DNA of 26,799 nt from JAGMES01 sp023128035. Its GTDB lineage: Bacteria; Bacillota; Halanaerobiia; DY22613. Shown piece by piece: positions 1-5,943 of this stretch (position 1 is the stretch's first letter; every line of letters starts with the position of its first letter). The stretch covers positions 1-26,799 of the forward strand of contig DAOVRZ010000085.1 in NCBI GenBank assembly GCA_030627905.1, given 5' to 3'. Both the position numbers and the translations under genes were made by a program. The notes under the pieces are model-generated. The model was given only the letters and a program-made list of their open reading frames with translations. It was not told the origin of the DNA and searched no databases.

Positions 1-2
1 AA

Positions 3-302
3 ATATTACCATCAGAGATGACAGATGGGTGTCAGGGATATTTTGATGGGATGTTGGATGATGGAGTTGTCATTTTTGATCCTTTTAATCAAGGTAGTTT
101 AGAGTTAGTTTGTGATTTTGAAGAACAGACGGATCTAACAGCGATAAAGTTTTTTATTGCTGAAAAGAAAAATTTCAATCTTCTGATCTCCTATGATTTA
201 GGAGATGGTTATTGGCGAAATACAGCTGAAGTGGGTGAGTTTAATCTGGAAAGTTTGCATGAAGGTTGGAAACGGATTGAACTTGATTGGAATGATTGTT
301 AA
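3..302 (+). CDS. C-terminal part of an unrecognised protein (5' end outside window)
   Basis: The reading frame is open from the first bases of the window to the TAA at 300-302. The ATG at 18 has no Shine-Dalgarno site, so the gene most likely starts upstream and only about 100 C-terminal residues are seen. The visible part is acidic, rich in aromatic and alternating hydrophobic residues (for example DGVVIFDPF, NLLISYDLGDGYW) and looks like an all-beta domain, perhaps a binding module; no catalytic motif is visible and I do not recognise the family. The stop codon abuts the SD of the 38-aa peptide gene at 316, so the two are probably co-transcribed. Confidence 0.55.
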   Translation: MLPSEMTDGCQGYFDGMLDDGVVIFDPFNQGSLELVCDFEEQTDLTAIKFFIAEKKNFNLLISYDLGDGYWRNTAEVGEFNLESLHEGWKRIELDWNDC

Positions 303-315
303 AGGAGAGGGTAAG

Positions 316-432
316 ATGAAAAAAGTGGTTTGGTTGTTAGATGTAGATGTCCCAACAAATCTATTAGGAGGGGATAATACAGTAATTTTGTGTGGACCGA
401 TAAATCCATCTCTAGATGATCCATGGGAATAG
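316..432 (+). CDS. 38-aa peptide with C-terminal LCGP..P...DPWE motif
   Basis: A short gene with a strong SD (AAAGGAGAGGG, 301-311) and ATG at 316, starting 13 bases after the previous stop. The peptide begins MKKVVWLLDVDVP and ends LCGPINPSLDDPWE. It has one Cys (residue 26), three Pro in the tail and an acidic C-terminus; it is not a classical signal peptide because the hydrophobic stretch is short and contains Asp. The same C-terminal pattern occurs in the 22-aa peptide encoded convergently at 585-517, which is the main evidence that both are real genes. Family and function are unknown to me. A secreted signal, a modified peptide (RiPP-like leader plus core) or a small regulatory protein are all possible; no maturation enzyme is visible here. 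Confidence 0.65.
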   Translation: MKKVVWLLDVDVPTNLLGGDNTVILCGPINPSLDDPWE

Positions 433-470
433 ATTAATATTTAACAAGGAATGAAAAAATTTTAGAAAAA

Positions 471-507
471 AAGACCAGATACATATTATAATGTACCTGG
501 TCTTTTT
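471..507. terminator. Bidirectional terminator between the two peptide genes
   Basis: Inverted repeat 471-484 / 491-504 (AAGACCAGATACAT against ATGTACCTGGTCTT, one mismatch) with a 6-base loop, flanked by an A run on the left and a T run on the right, so it can end transcripts from both convergent peptide genes. Confidence 0.85.
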
Positions 508-516
508 TCCTTGATA

Positions 517-585
517 TTATTCCCAAGGATCTGTGATTGGAGAAACTGGCCCACACAACTCATAAAATGGTATTACTTTTTTCAT
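517..585 (-). CDS. 22-aa peptide with C-terminal LCGP..P..DPWE motif
   Basis: A tiny gene read on the minus strand. ATG is at 585-583 and TAA at 519-517. It begins MKKVIPFYE and ends LCGPVSPITDPWE. The SD (AAAGGAGAGGG) is identical to that of the 38-aa peptide gene. It has its own consensus promoter (TTGAAA, 18-base spacer, TATAAT at 685-656) and shares the terminator at 471-507, so it is a self-contained transcription unit. The last 13 residues align with the 38-aa peptide: Leu-Cys-Gly-Pro, a Pro three residues on, then Asp-Pro-Trp-Glu at the end. The N-terminal part is cut down to nine residues with no hydrophobic helix, so the C-terminal motif is probably the functional part. Function unknown. 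Confidence 0.65.
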   Translation of the reverse strand: MKKVIPFYELCGPVSPITDPWE

Positions 586-599
586 ATCTACCCTCTCCT

Positions 600-928
600 T
601 TATATATGTATGTGGCATTAAAAATATGTTAATTTATCTTTTTAACACCAAGTTTATTATATAACAAACACGATATCTTTTTCAAGTATTTTATAAAAAA
701 AAATGTAGTTAATTCTCTAAAAACTAATTAATTTGTTTGTTTAAGAGCTATAATGTTTATAATTGTCGCATATTTACATTTTTGTAGACATAATCAGAGG
801 ATAAAAAAGGAACTAATAAGAATAGAGAATGGGTTTGAGGAAGGATTCTAATTTAATTTTGTCGAATCAATAACATATTACAAATTACATTTATATGTTT
901 AAGGCAGTTAACTTAAGGGGGAATTTTT
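600..928. other. AT-rich intergenic region
   Basis: Apart from the minus-strand promoter at 656-685 and the SD of the LapA gene at 915-922 I see no gene, RNA or repeat here. The sequence is very AT-rich and no open frame has both a start and an SD. Confidence 0.5.
656..685 (-). promoter_or_regulatory. Sigma-A-type promoter of the 22-aa peptide gene
   Basis: On the minus strand, TTGAAA (685-680), an 18-base spacer and TATAAT (661-656). It predicts a start near 649 and a leader of about 64 bases before the ATG at 585. Confidence 0.7.
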
Positions 929-1324
929 ATGCAATGGACAGTTGTACTGGCATTGATTTTTGCTTTATTAGTTGGTGTTTTTGCGGTCCAGAATAATATT
1001 CCAGTTGATTTAAAATTCTTTACTTGGCAATTTAACACCTCCTTAGCGGTTATCGTTTTGGGTGGAGTGGCTCTGGGAGCATTAATGATTGGAATTTTGG
1101 GACTTATAGTTCAGATTAAGTCAAAAATTCAGATTCGTGCTTTAAAGGGTAAGATAAAAGTTTTAGAAAGGCAGTTAAAAGGTCGTGAAGTGAGTATTCA
1201 ACAATTAAATGGTCAAATGAATGATAGGAATGTAGATTTGGCTAGATTTGAAGGAGCACAAGAAGAGATATTGGCACAGGAAGCACTACAGGCTGAGAAG
1301 GTAGATGAGGATTCTGAGGAGTAA
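929..1324 (+). CDS. LapA-domain (DUF1049) membrane protein
   Basis: 131 aa. Two hydrophobic helices (about residues 3-22 and 39-64) are separated by a short loop containing the family hallmark FAVQNNIPVDLKFFTWQF; the second helix is Gly-rich (LGGVALGALMIGILGL). Residues about 66-105 form a charged coiled coil (KIKVLERQLKGREV) followed by an acidic tail. This order is that of the lipopolysaccharide assembly protein A domain; in E. coli LapA acts with LapB in control of LPS synthesis, but DUF1049 proteins are also common in Gram-positives, so the role here is open. SD AAGGGGGA at 915-922. The gene stands alone, closed by a hairpin at 1351-1376. Confidence 0.85.
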   Translation: MQWTVVLALIFALLVGVFAVQNNIPVDLKFFTWQFNTSLAVIVLGGVALGALMIGILGLIVQIKSKIQIRALKGKIKVLERQLKGREVSIQQLNGQMNDRNVDLARFEGAQEEILAQEALQAEKVDEDSEE

Positions 1325-1350
1325 AGATTTTAAATATTACTTAAACGGTA

Positions 1351-1376
1351 GACCCAGATTATTCTGGGCCTTTTTA
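1351..1376 (+). terminator. Rho-independent terminator after the LapA gene
   Basis: CCCAGA (1353-1358), loop TTAT, TCTGGG (1363-1368), followed by CC and a T-rich tail at 1371-1378. Confidence 0.75.
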
Positions 1377-1465
1377 TTATTTTAAAAAGATTCGCCGTTT
1401 TTGAGAGGTATTAGATGTTATTTGTTTGATAAAATAATCTGAAAATTACTACTTTTTATATATGA

Positions 1466-1494
1466 TTTACAGCCAACACATCTTATGCTATAAT
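1466..1494 (+). promoter_or_regulatory. Sigma-A-type promoter of ilvE
   Basis: TTTACA (1466-1471), 17-base spacer, TATAAT (1489-1494). It predicts a transcript start near 1501 and a leader of about 66 bases. Confidence 0.75.
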
Positions 1495-1528
1495 ACTTTA
1501 AAATGATAATAATTTATCAAATATAAGG

Positions 1529-1556
1529 AGAAGGAAGTAGAGAGAAGGAAGTAGAG
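1529..1556 (+). repeat. 14-bp perfect tandem repeat in the ilvE leader
   Basis: AGAAGGAAGTAGAG occurs twice back to back (1529-1542 and 1543-1556), immediately followed by the SD AGGAGG (1557-1562). It makes the leader almost pure purine and offers several SD-like sites. Confidence 0.9.
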
Positions 1557-1566
1557 AGGAGGAGTT

Positions 1567-2484
1567 ATTATCAAAGATTCATACGTATTTTATCAGGGTA
1601 GCATTGTTAAAGAAGAAGAAGTTAGTATTAGCATAAGATGTAAGGCTTTTAATTACGGCTTAGGGTGTTTTGAAGGAATAAGGGCTTATTGGAATGAAGA
1701 AGAGGGCCAGCTATATGTTTTTAGAATGAAAGAACATTACCAAAGGTTATTGGAATCATGTAAGATTTTAAATATAAACCTTCCTTATACAGTAGAAGAT
1801 TTATGTGCCTGGACGATTGAGTTATTAAAAAAGAATAATTTCAAAACTACTACGTATATCAGACCGATTGCTTATAAAGGTTCTGATAACTTGTATCCTA
1901 CATTATACAATGATGATGATCGATTATTGATGTATTGCCAACCAATGGGGAACTATGCTGGTAAAGAGGCTTTTAGGGCAACAGTATCTTCATGGAGACG
2001 AATCTCTGACAATATGATTCCGGCAAGAACAAAACCTCTTGGGGGTTATCTAAATTCAGCTTTAGCTTCTTTGGAAGCACTTCAAAATGGTTATGATGAA
2101 GCAATTTTGTTGACGGATGAGGGGAATGTTTGTGAGGGACCAGGTGAAAACATTTTCATCATCAAGAATGGAAAATTAGTAACACCACCTCCATCTGATA
2201 ATATTTTAGAAGGTATTACCAGAGATGTTGTTATGAGACTTGCTAAAGAAGAATTGGGTATGGAAGTGGTTGAGAGAAGTATTGCTAGAACAGAACTTTA
2301 CACAGCTCAAGAAGCATTCTTTAGTGGAACAGCAATGGAGGTAACTCCAATTATAGAGATTGATAAGCGAATTATTGGCGATGGAAAGCCGGGTAAAATT
2401 TGTTCTAAGATCAAAGAACTTTTCTTTGGACTAACTGCAGGCAATAATCCGAAATATGTGGATTATTGTACACCAGTTTATTAA
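1567..2484 (+). CDS. ilvE: Branched-chain amino acid aminotransferase, non-standard start
   Basis: PLP-dependent fold-type IV transaminase that interconverts Val/Leu/Ile with their 2-oxo acids. Visible hallmarks are FNYGLGCFEGIRAYW near the N-terminus, the PLP-lysine region ARTKPLGGYLNSALASLEA, EGPGENIFIIKNG (Glu that contacts the pyridine nitrogen) and SGTAMEVTPI. The family-like sequence continues far upstream of the first ATG (1726), back to about 1567, but between the in-frame TAG at 1552-1554 and 1726 there is no ATG, GTG or TTG. The AGGAGG at 1557-1562 is 4 bases from ATT 1567 and 7 from ATC 1570, so initiation at AUU or AUC is likely, giving about 305 aa, a normal family length. A start at 1726 would remove 53 conserved residues. 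A sequencing error at the start is the alternative. D-amino acid transaminase is less likely given the length and motifs. Confidence 0.85.
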   Translation: MIKDSYVFYQGSIVKEEEVSISIRCKAFNYGLGCFEGIRAYWNEEEGQLYVFRMKEHYQRLLESCKILNINLPYTVEDLCAWTIELLKKNNFKTTTYIRPIAYKGSDNLYPTLYNDDDRLLMYCQPMGNYAGKEAFRATVSSWRRISDNMIPARTKPLGGYLNSALASLEALQNGYDEAILLTDEGNVCEGPGENIFIIKNGKLVTPPPSDNILEGITRDVVMRLAKEELGMEVVERSIARTELYTAQEAFFSGTAMEVTPIIEIDKRIIGDGKPGKICSKIKELFFGLTAGNNPKYVDYCTPVY

Positions 2485-2505
2485 TTAATAAACAAGTTTA
2501 TTTTA

Positions 2506-2535
2506 CAAGGACTTCAGGATTTCCTGAAGTCCTTG
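2506..2535. terminator. Bidirectional terminator between ilvE and proC
   Basis: Perfect inverted repeat 2506-2519 / 2522-2535 (CAAGGACTTCAGGA against TCCTGAAGTCCTTG), T run on the right and T/A-rich sequence on the left. It serves ilvE and the convergent proBAC operon. Confidence 0.85.
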
Positions 2536-2537
2536 TT

Positions 2538-3362
2538 TTAATTTCCTAATTCTTTTGAACGCTTAGTTGCTTCCACTACTGTATCCATAATAATTCCACG
2601 TACTCCTGCTCGTTCTAGAACATGTAAACCAGTAATACTGGTTCCTCCCGGAGATGTTACCATTTCTTTAAGCACAGCAGGGTGCAGGTTCGTTTCACTA
2701 GCCATCTTAGCTGATCCAAATACTGTTTGGATAGCTAATTCTGTGGCGATTCTTCGTGGTAAGCCAACCCGAACTCCAGCATCCGATAATGCTTCGATAA
2801 TTAGATAGATATAAGCTGGGCCACTTCCACTTAAACCAGTTATTGCATCTAGTTGTTCTTCTTTTACAAAAATAACCTTACCTAGCTTACTAAAAATTTC
2901 CTCAACGAGCATGGTTGCATCGTTTGAATTTTGACAGTCCTCTGAAATGCTTATTGCTGAGATACCTGCTTTAACCAAGCATGGTGTGTTTGGCATTATT
3001 CGGATAATACTAGGTCGATTATTAATTCGTTCTTTGAGAAAGTTGATGGTAATCCCAGCGGCTATTGATATCAAAATTTGATCATCTCTTAAGACAGTTC
3101 TGATTTCTTTACATACATCATCCATCACTTGAGGTTTTACTGCTAAAATAACAACATCAGCTTTTTCTGCTGCAAGATAATTTTCAAGAGAAGTGTTAAC
3201 CTTATATTTATCAGCAAGTACTTCCAACCGATCTTGATTCAAATCACAGCAGGTGATCTGTCCAGTGGGAAGATTTAACTCTACTAGTACTTGGATTAGT
3301 ACTTCGCCCATTTGACCTGAACCGATTATTGCAATATTTTTTTGCTTCAAATTTATTCCCAT
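2538..3362 (-). CDS. proC: Pyrroline-5-carboxylate reductase
   Basis: 274 aa, the usual length. It reduces 1-pyrroline-5-carboxylate to proline, the last step of proline synthesis, in the cytosol. The N-terminal Rossmann fold shows IAIIGSGQMGEVL (about residues 10-22); VVILAVKPQVM follows the nucleotide site; IRIMPNTPCLVKAG and the signature TGLSGSGPAYIYLIIEALSDAGV and TSPGGTSITGLHVLERAGVRG lie in the C-terminal dimerisation domain. SD GGAGGG lies about 10 bases before the ATG. It starts 15 bases after proA ends, so it is the third gene of a proB-proA-proC operon and shares the proline T-box leader. Confidence 0.97.
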   Translation of the reverse strand: MGINLKQKNIAIIGSGQMGEVLIQVLVELNLPTGQITCCDLNQDRLEVLADKYKVNTSLENYLAAEKADVVILAVKPQVMDDVCKEIRTVLRDDQILISIAAGITINFLKERINNRPSIIRIMPNTPCLVKAGISAISISEDCQNSNDATMLVEEIFSKLGKVIFVKEEQLDAITGLSGSGPAYIYLIIEALSDAGVRVGLPRRIATELAIQTVFGSAKMASETNLHPAVLKEMVTSPGGTSITGLHVLERAGVRGIIMDTVVEATKRSKELGN

Positions 3363-3377
3363 AAAATTTACCCTCCA

Positions 3378-4664
3378 TTATTTTCGAATTTGACCCTCAC
3401 CAAAAATGAGATATTTTGTAGAAGTTAACTCTTTTAATCCCATTGGCCCCCGAGCGTGAAGTTTTTGAGTACTAATTCCTATCTCTCCACCCATACCAAA
3501 TTGACTCCCATCGGTAAACCTTGTTGATGCATTTACATAGACTACAGCGGCATCTACATGTTTTTGAAATTCTCTTGAACGCTGAAAATCCTGGGTAATA
3601 ATTGCTTCTGAATGACTTGTTCCATATTGAGCGATATGATTAAGTGTTTCATCTATATTCATCACAATCTTGACAGCTAAAATTAAATCTAGGTATTCAG
3701 TTTCCCAATCTGTTTCTTCAGCTGGAAGAATTTTTTTAATTGGAGAATAAATTTTATCTAAAATATTAAATGATTTCATGCAGCACCGTAATTCTACTCC
3801 TGCTTTCCAGAGAGTTTCTGCTAATAAGGGTAAGAATTCTTCGGCTATCTCTTGATGAACCAGTAATGTTTCCATAGCATTACAGACTCCAGGACGCTGA
3901 ACTTTACTATTTTTAATAATTTTAAGTGCCATCATCAAATCAGCAGTTTCATCTACATAGATATGACAGTTTCCTACGCCTGTTTCGATTACCGGTATAG
4001 AGGAGTTCTCAACTACCATTTGAATTAAACCTGCTCCACCGCGGGGGATTAGAAGGTTTATATATTTACGTAATTTAAGCATAACTTGTACTGCTAATCG
4101 ATCAGTAGTGGGGATCAAATTAATCAAATCTGCAGGCAGATCGATTTCTGTTAAAGCTTCTCTGGCAATAGTGGTTAATATTTGATTTGAATGAAAAGCT
4201 TCAGATCCACCTCTTAAAATAACTGCATTACCAGCTTTTAGACATAGGGCAGCAGCATCAATGGTTACATTGGGACGTGATTCATAAATAATCCCGATAA
4301 CTCCGAGTGGCACTCGAATTTTAGAGATTTCTAATCCATTTGGGCGTCTCCATTTTTCCACTACTTCTCCGATTGGATCTTCTAATTTTGCTATATCTCG
4401 TAGATTATCTGCCATTCCTTTGATCCGTTTTTCTGTTAAAAGTAGCCTATCCATTAAAGCATTAGAAAGTCCTTTTTCTTTTCCAGATACTAAATCTTTC
4501 TGATTGGCTTGTAAAATCTCTGCTTCTCTTTTCTCTAATGAGTTGGCGATATGGAGTAAGGCTTGATTTTTTTTATCTGTTTCTACATTTGCAAGAATCT
4601 TACTGGATATTTGAGCTTGTTTACCTATATTTTCTAACAAAGTTTGCATCTTATTTAAACTCAT
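3378..4664 (-). CDS. proA: Gamma-glutamyl phosphate reductase
   Basis: 428 aa, about the family length. NADPH-dependent reduction of gamma-glutamyl phosphate to glutamate semialdehyde, second step of proline synthesis. It has the aldehyde-dehydrogenase fold: IRVPLGVIGIIYESRPNVTIDAAALCLKAGNAVILRGGSEA (cofactor domain), LIPRGGAGLI, VPVIETGVGNCHIYVD-like segment IPVIETGVGNCHIYVD, and the catalytic cysteine in QRPGVCNAMETLL. The C-terminal part has VYVNASTRFTDGSQFGMGGEIGISTQK. Its ATG overlaps the proB stop by four bases (ATGA), indicating coupled translation with the kinase that makes its unstable substrate. Confidence 0.97.
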   Translation of the reverse strand: MSLNKMQTLLENIGKQAQISSKILANVETDKKNQALLHIANSLEKREAEILQANQKDLVSGKEKGLSNALMDRLLLTEKRIKGMADNLRDIAKLEDPIGEVVEKWRRPNGLEISKIRVPLGVIGIIYESRPNVTIDAAALCLKAGNAVILRGGSEAFHSNQILTTIAREALTEIDLPADLINLIPTTDRLAVQVMLKLRKYINLLIPRGGAGLIQMVVENSSIPVIETGVGNCHIYVDETADLMMALKIIKNSKVQRPGVCNAMETLLVHQEIAEEFLPLLAETLWKAGVELRCCMKSFNILDKIYSPIKKILPAEETDWETEYLDLILAVKIVMNIDETLNHIAQYGTSHSEAIITQDFQRSREFQKHVDAAVVYVNASTRFTDGSQFGMGGEIGISTQKLHARGPMGLKELTSTKYLIFGEGQIRK

Positions 4665-5458
4665 ATTCCCGATACCTCCCTAAATAATGTTCCTACCGAT
4701 TCACCTTGAAAAATTCGATTCAGTATATTCTTTTTCCGACTATTGGTTATAATCATTGGTATTCCAAAGTTTGTAGCAATTTTCGCTGCTAGGAGTTTAG
4801 TTCTCATGCCTCCTGAACCCCAAACTGTTCCTTTTTCTCCAGCGACAGCCATTAGTTTTGGCGTAATCTCTTGTACTTCAGGAATAAGCCGAGCGTCTGA
4901 ATTGATCCGTGGATCAGAGTTATATAATCCATCGATATCAGATAAGAGAATCAATAAATCAGCGTTTACTAATTTGGCAACCATTGCAGATAAGGTGTCA
5001 TTGTCTCCAAACTTAATTTCATCAACTGCAACTGTATCATTTTCATTAACAATCGGAATAATTTTGTTTTTCAAAAGTACTTCCATTGTATTAGAGGCAT
5101 TGGTAAGTCTGTTTTTAAATAAAAGATCTTCTTTAGTGACTAGAATCTGAGCTGATTTTAATCCATATATTTTTAATAGCTCATTATAAGTTTGTGTTAA
5201 TAAAACCTGTCCAACAGAAGCAGCAGCTTGTTTTTCGGGAATAGTTAGTTCCTTAATTTCCCAGCCCAAAGCTATTCGTCCATTAGCAATTGCTCCTGAA
5301 CTGACTAGTACAACTTCTTTTCCAATCTGATGCAACCATACCATCTGTTCTACAAGTTTTTGTATTTGCGGTAAGTCTAATTCCCCTGATGAATTAGTTA
5401 GACTGCTAGTCCCGATTTTAATTACGATACGCTTAAAAGACTGGATATTTAGGTTCAT
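4661..5458 (-). CDS. proB: Glutamate 5-kinase without PUA domain
   Basis: 265 aa. Phosphorylates glutamate to gamma-glutamyl phosphate with ATP, the committed step of proline synthesis. Amino-acid-kinase fold: KIGTSSLT at the N-terminus, VVLVSSGAIANGRIALG, the glutamate-binding PIVNENDTVAVDEIKFGDNDTLSAMVA and GTVWGSGGMRTKLLAA. The well-known E. coli and B. subtilis enzymes are about 365 aa with a C-terminal PUA domain; here the protein stops after the kinase domain. The SD (AGGAGGAGG) is strong. It is the first gene of the operon behind a T-box that reads proline tRNA, so supply is controlled at transcription. Confidence 0.96.
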   Translation of the reverse strand: MNLNIQSFKRIVIKIGTSSLTNSSGELDLPQIQKLVEQMVWLHQIGKEVVLVSSGAIANGRIALGWEIKELTIPEKQAAASVGQVLLTQTYNELLKIYGLKSAQILVTKEDLLFKNRLTNASNTMEVLLKNKIIPIVNENDTVAVDEIKFGDNDTLSAMVAKLVNADLLILLSDIDGLYNSDPRINSDARLIPEVQEITPKLMAVAGEKGTVWGSGGMRTKLLAAKIATNFGIPMIITNSRKKNILNRIFQGESVGTLFREVSGI

Positions 5459-5482
5459 AACTTTTCCTCCTCCTATTATAAA

Positions 5483-5526
5483 TAAAAAAGTCTTTCATCC
5501 TTGTTAAACAAAGGACGAAAGACTTT
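5483..5526 (-). terminator. T-box terminator hairpin of the proBAC leader
   Basis: On the minus strand AAAGTCTTTCGTCCTTTG is mirrored by CAAGGATGAAAGACTTT with a short loop and a T run. Its 5' half overlaps the region just after the T-box sequence, so it competes with the antiterminator. Confidence 0.85.
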
Positions 5527-5728
5527 AATTTCCGCGGTACCACCTTAATTGTTATCTATAAATTAGATAACCACTCTTACCTGTGGATAAGGGGTCAGGT
5601 GCCCCGAACAGTTTATCACCGTCAACTCCAGGATAGGTTCGCATAGCCATCAGTGACAGTGTCTTTCAGCCTATGAACACTGCTCTCTTGCACCTGTGCT
5701 TATGTTACTATTTCCTTTCAGTCATTTT
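5483..5728 (-). promoter_or_regulatory. Proline-specific T-box leader of proBAC
   Basis: Minus-strand leader with the canonical T-box sequence AAGGTGGTACCGCGGAAA (about 5551-5530), which pairs with the NCCA end of an uncharged tRNA. Stem I begins near 5720; its lower helix closes as GGA...TCC and CATAAGC...GGCTATG. The specifier-loop pattern AGTA (5' side) and GAA-CCT-A (3' side, CCT at 5637-5635) gives the codon CCU, proline, which fits the genes it controls. The terminator hairpin at 5526-5483 follows. When proline tRNA is uncharged the antiterminator should form and proBAC be transcribed. Confidence 0.93.
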
Positions 5729-5753
5729 GATTATTTATTTAATTTTAATTATG

Positions 5754-5782
5754 ATTATAAATGATTAATCTAACATTGTCAA
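5754..5782 (-). promoter_or_regulatory. Consensus sigma-A promoter of the T-box/proBAC operon
   Basis: On the minus strand TTGACA (5782-5777), 17-base spacer, TATAAT (5759-5754): a perfect consensus match, placing the start just before the T-box Stem I. Confidence 0.9.
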
Positions 5783-5807
5783 GATATAATTTTAACCATA
5801 TATTATT

Positions 5808-5930
5808 ATGATTAGCCCACAAAAAGTAGTCATACAAAGACTCGCATACTATATATAGTGATGAATAGGCGGTTTCGTCACTATATAGTATGCGAGTGTG
5901 ACTAAATTACTTTTTGTGGACGAATCATAT
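5808..5930. repeat. Long imperfect palindrome (about 120 bp) between cca and proB
   Basis: Outer arms CCACAAAAAGTA (5817-5828) and TACTTTTTGTGG (5908-5919) are perfect complements, extended outward by ATGATT. The inner arms ACTCGCATACTATATATAGTGA (from 5840) and TCACTATATAGTATGCGAGT pair except for one extra TA, around a 16-base loop containing GGCGG. There is no open frame inside. It may be a MITE-like element or a structured 3' end of the cca transcript. Its core CATACTATAT recurs in the hairpin at 15775-15843. Confidence 0.8.
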
Positions 5931-5943
5931 TATGCTAATTCTG

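Noticed and set aside
4743..5150. Plus-strand open frame opposite proB
   Set aside because: Antisense of a clearly conserved enzyme; low-complexity Ser/Ile/Leu translation and no SD.
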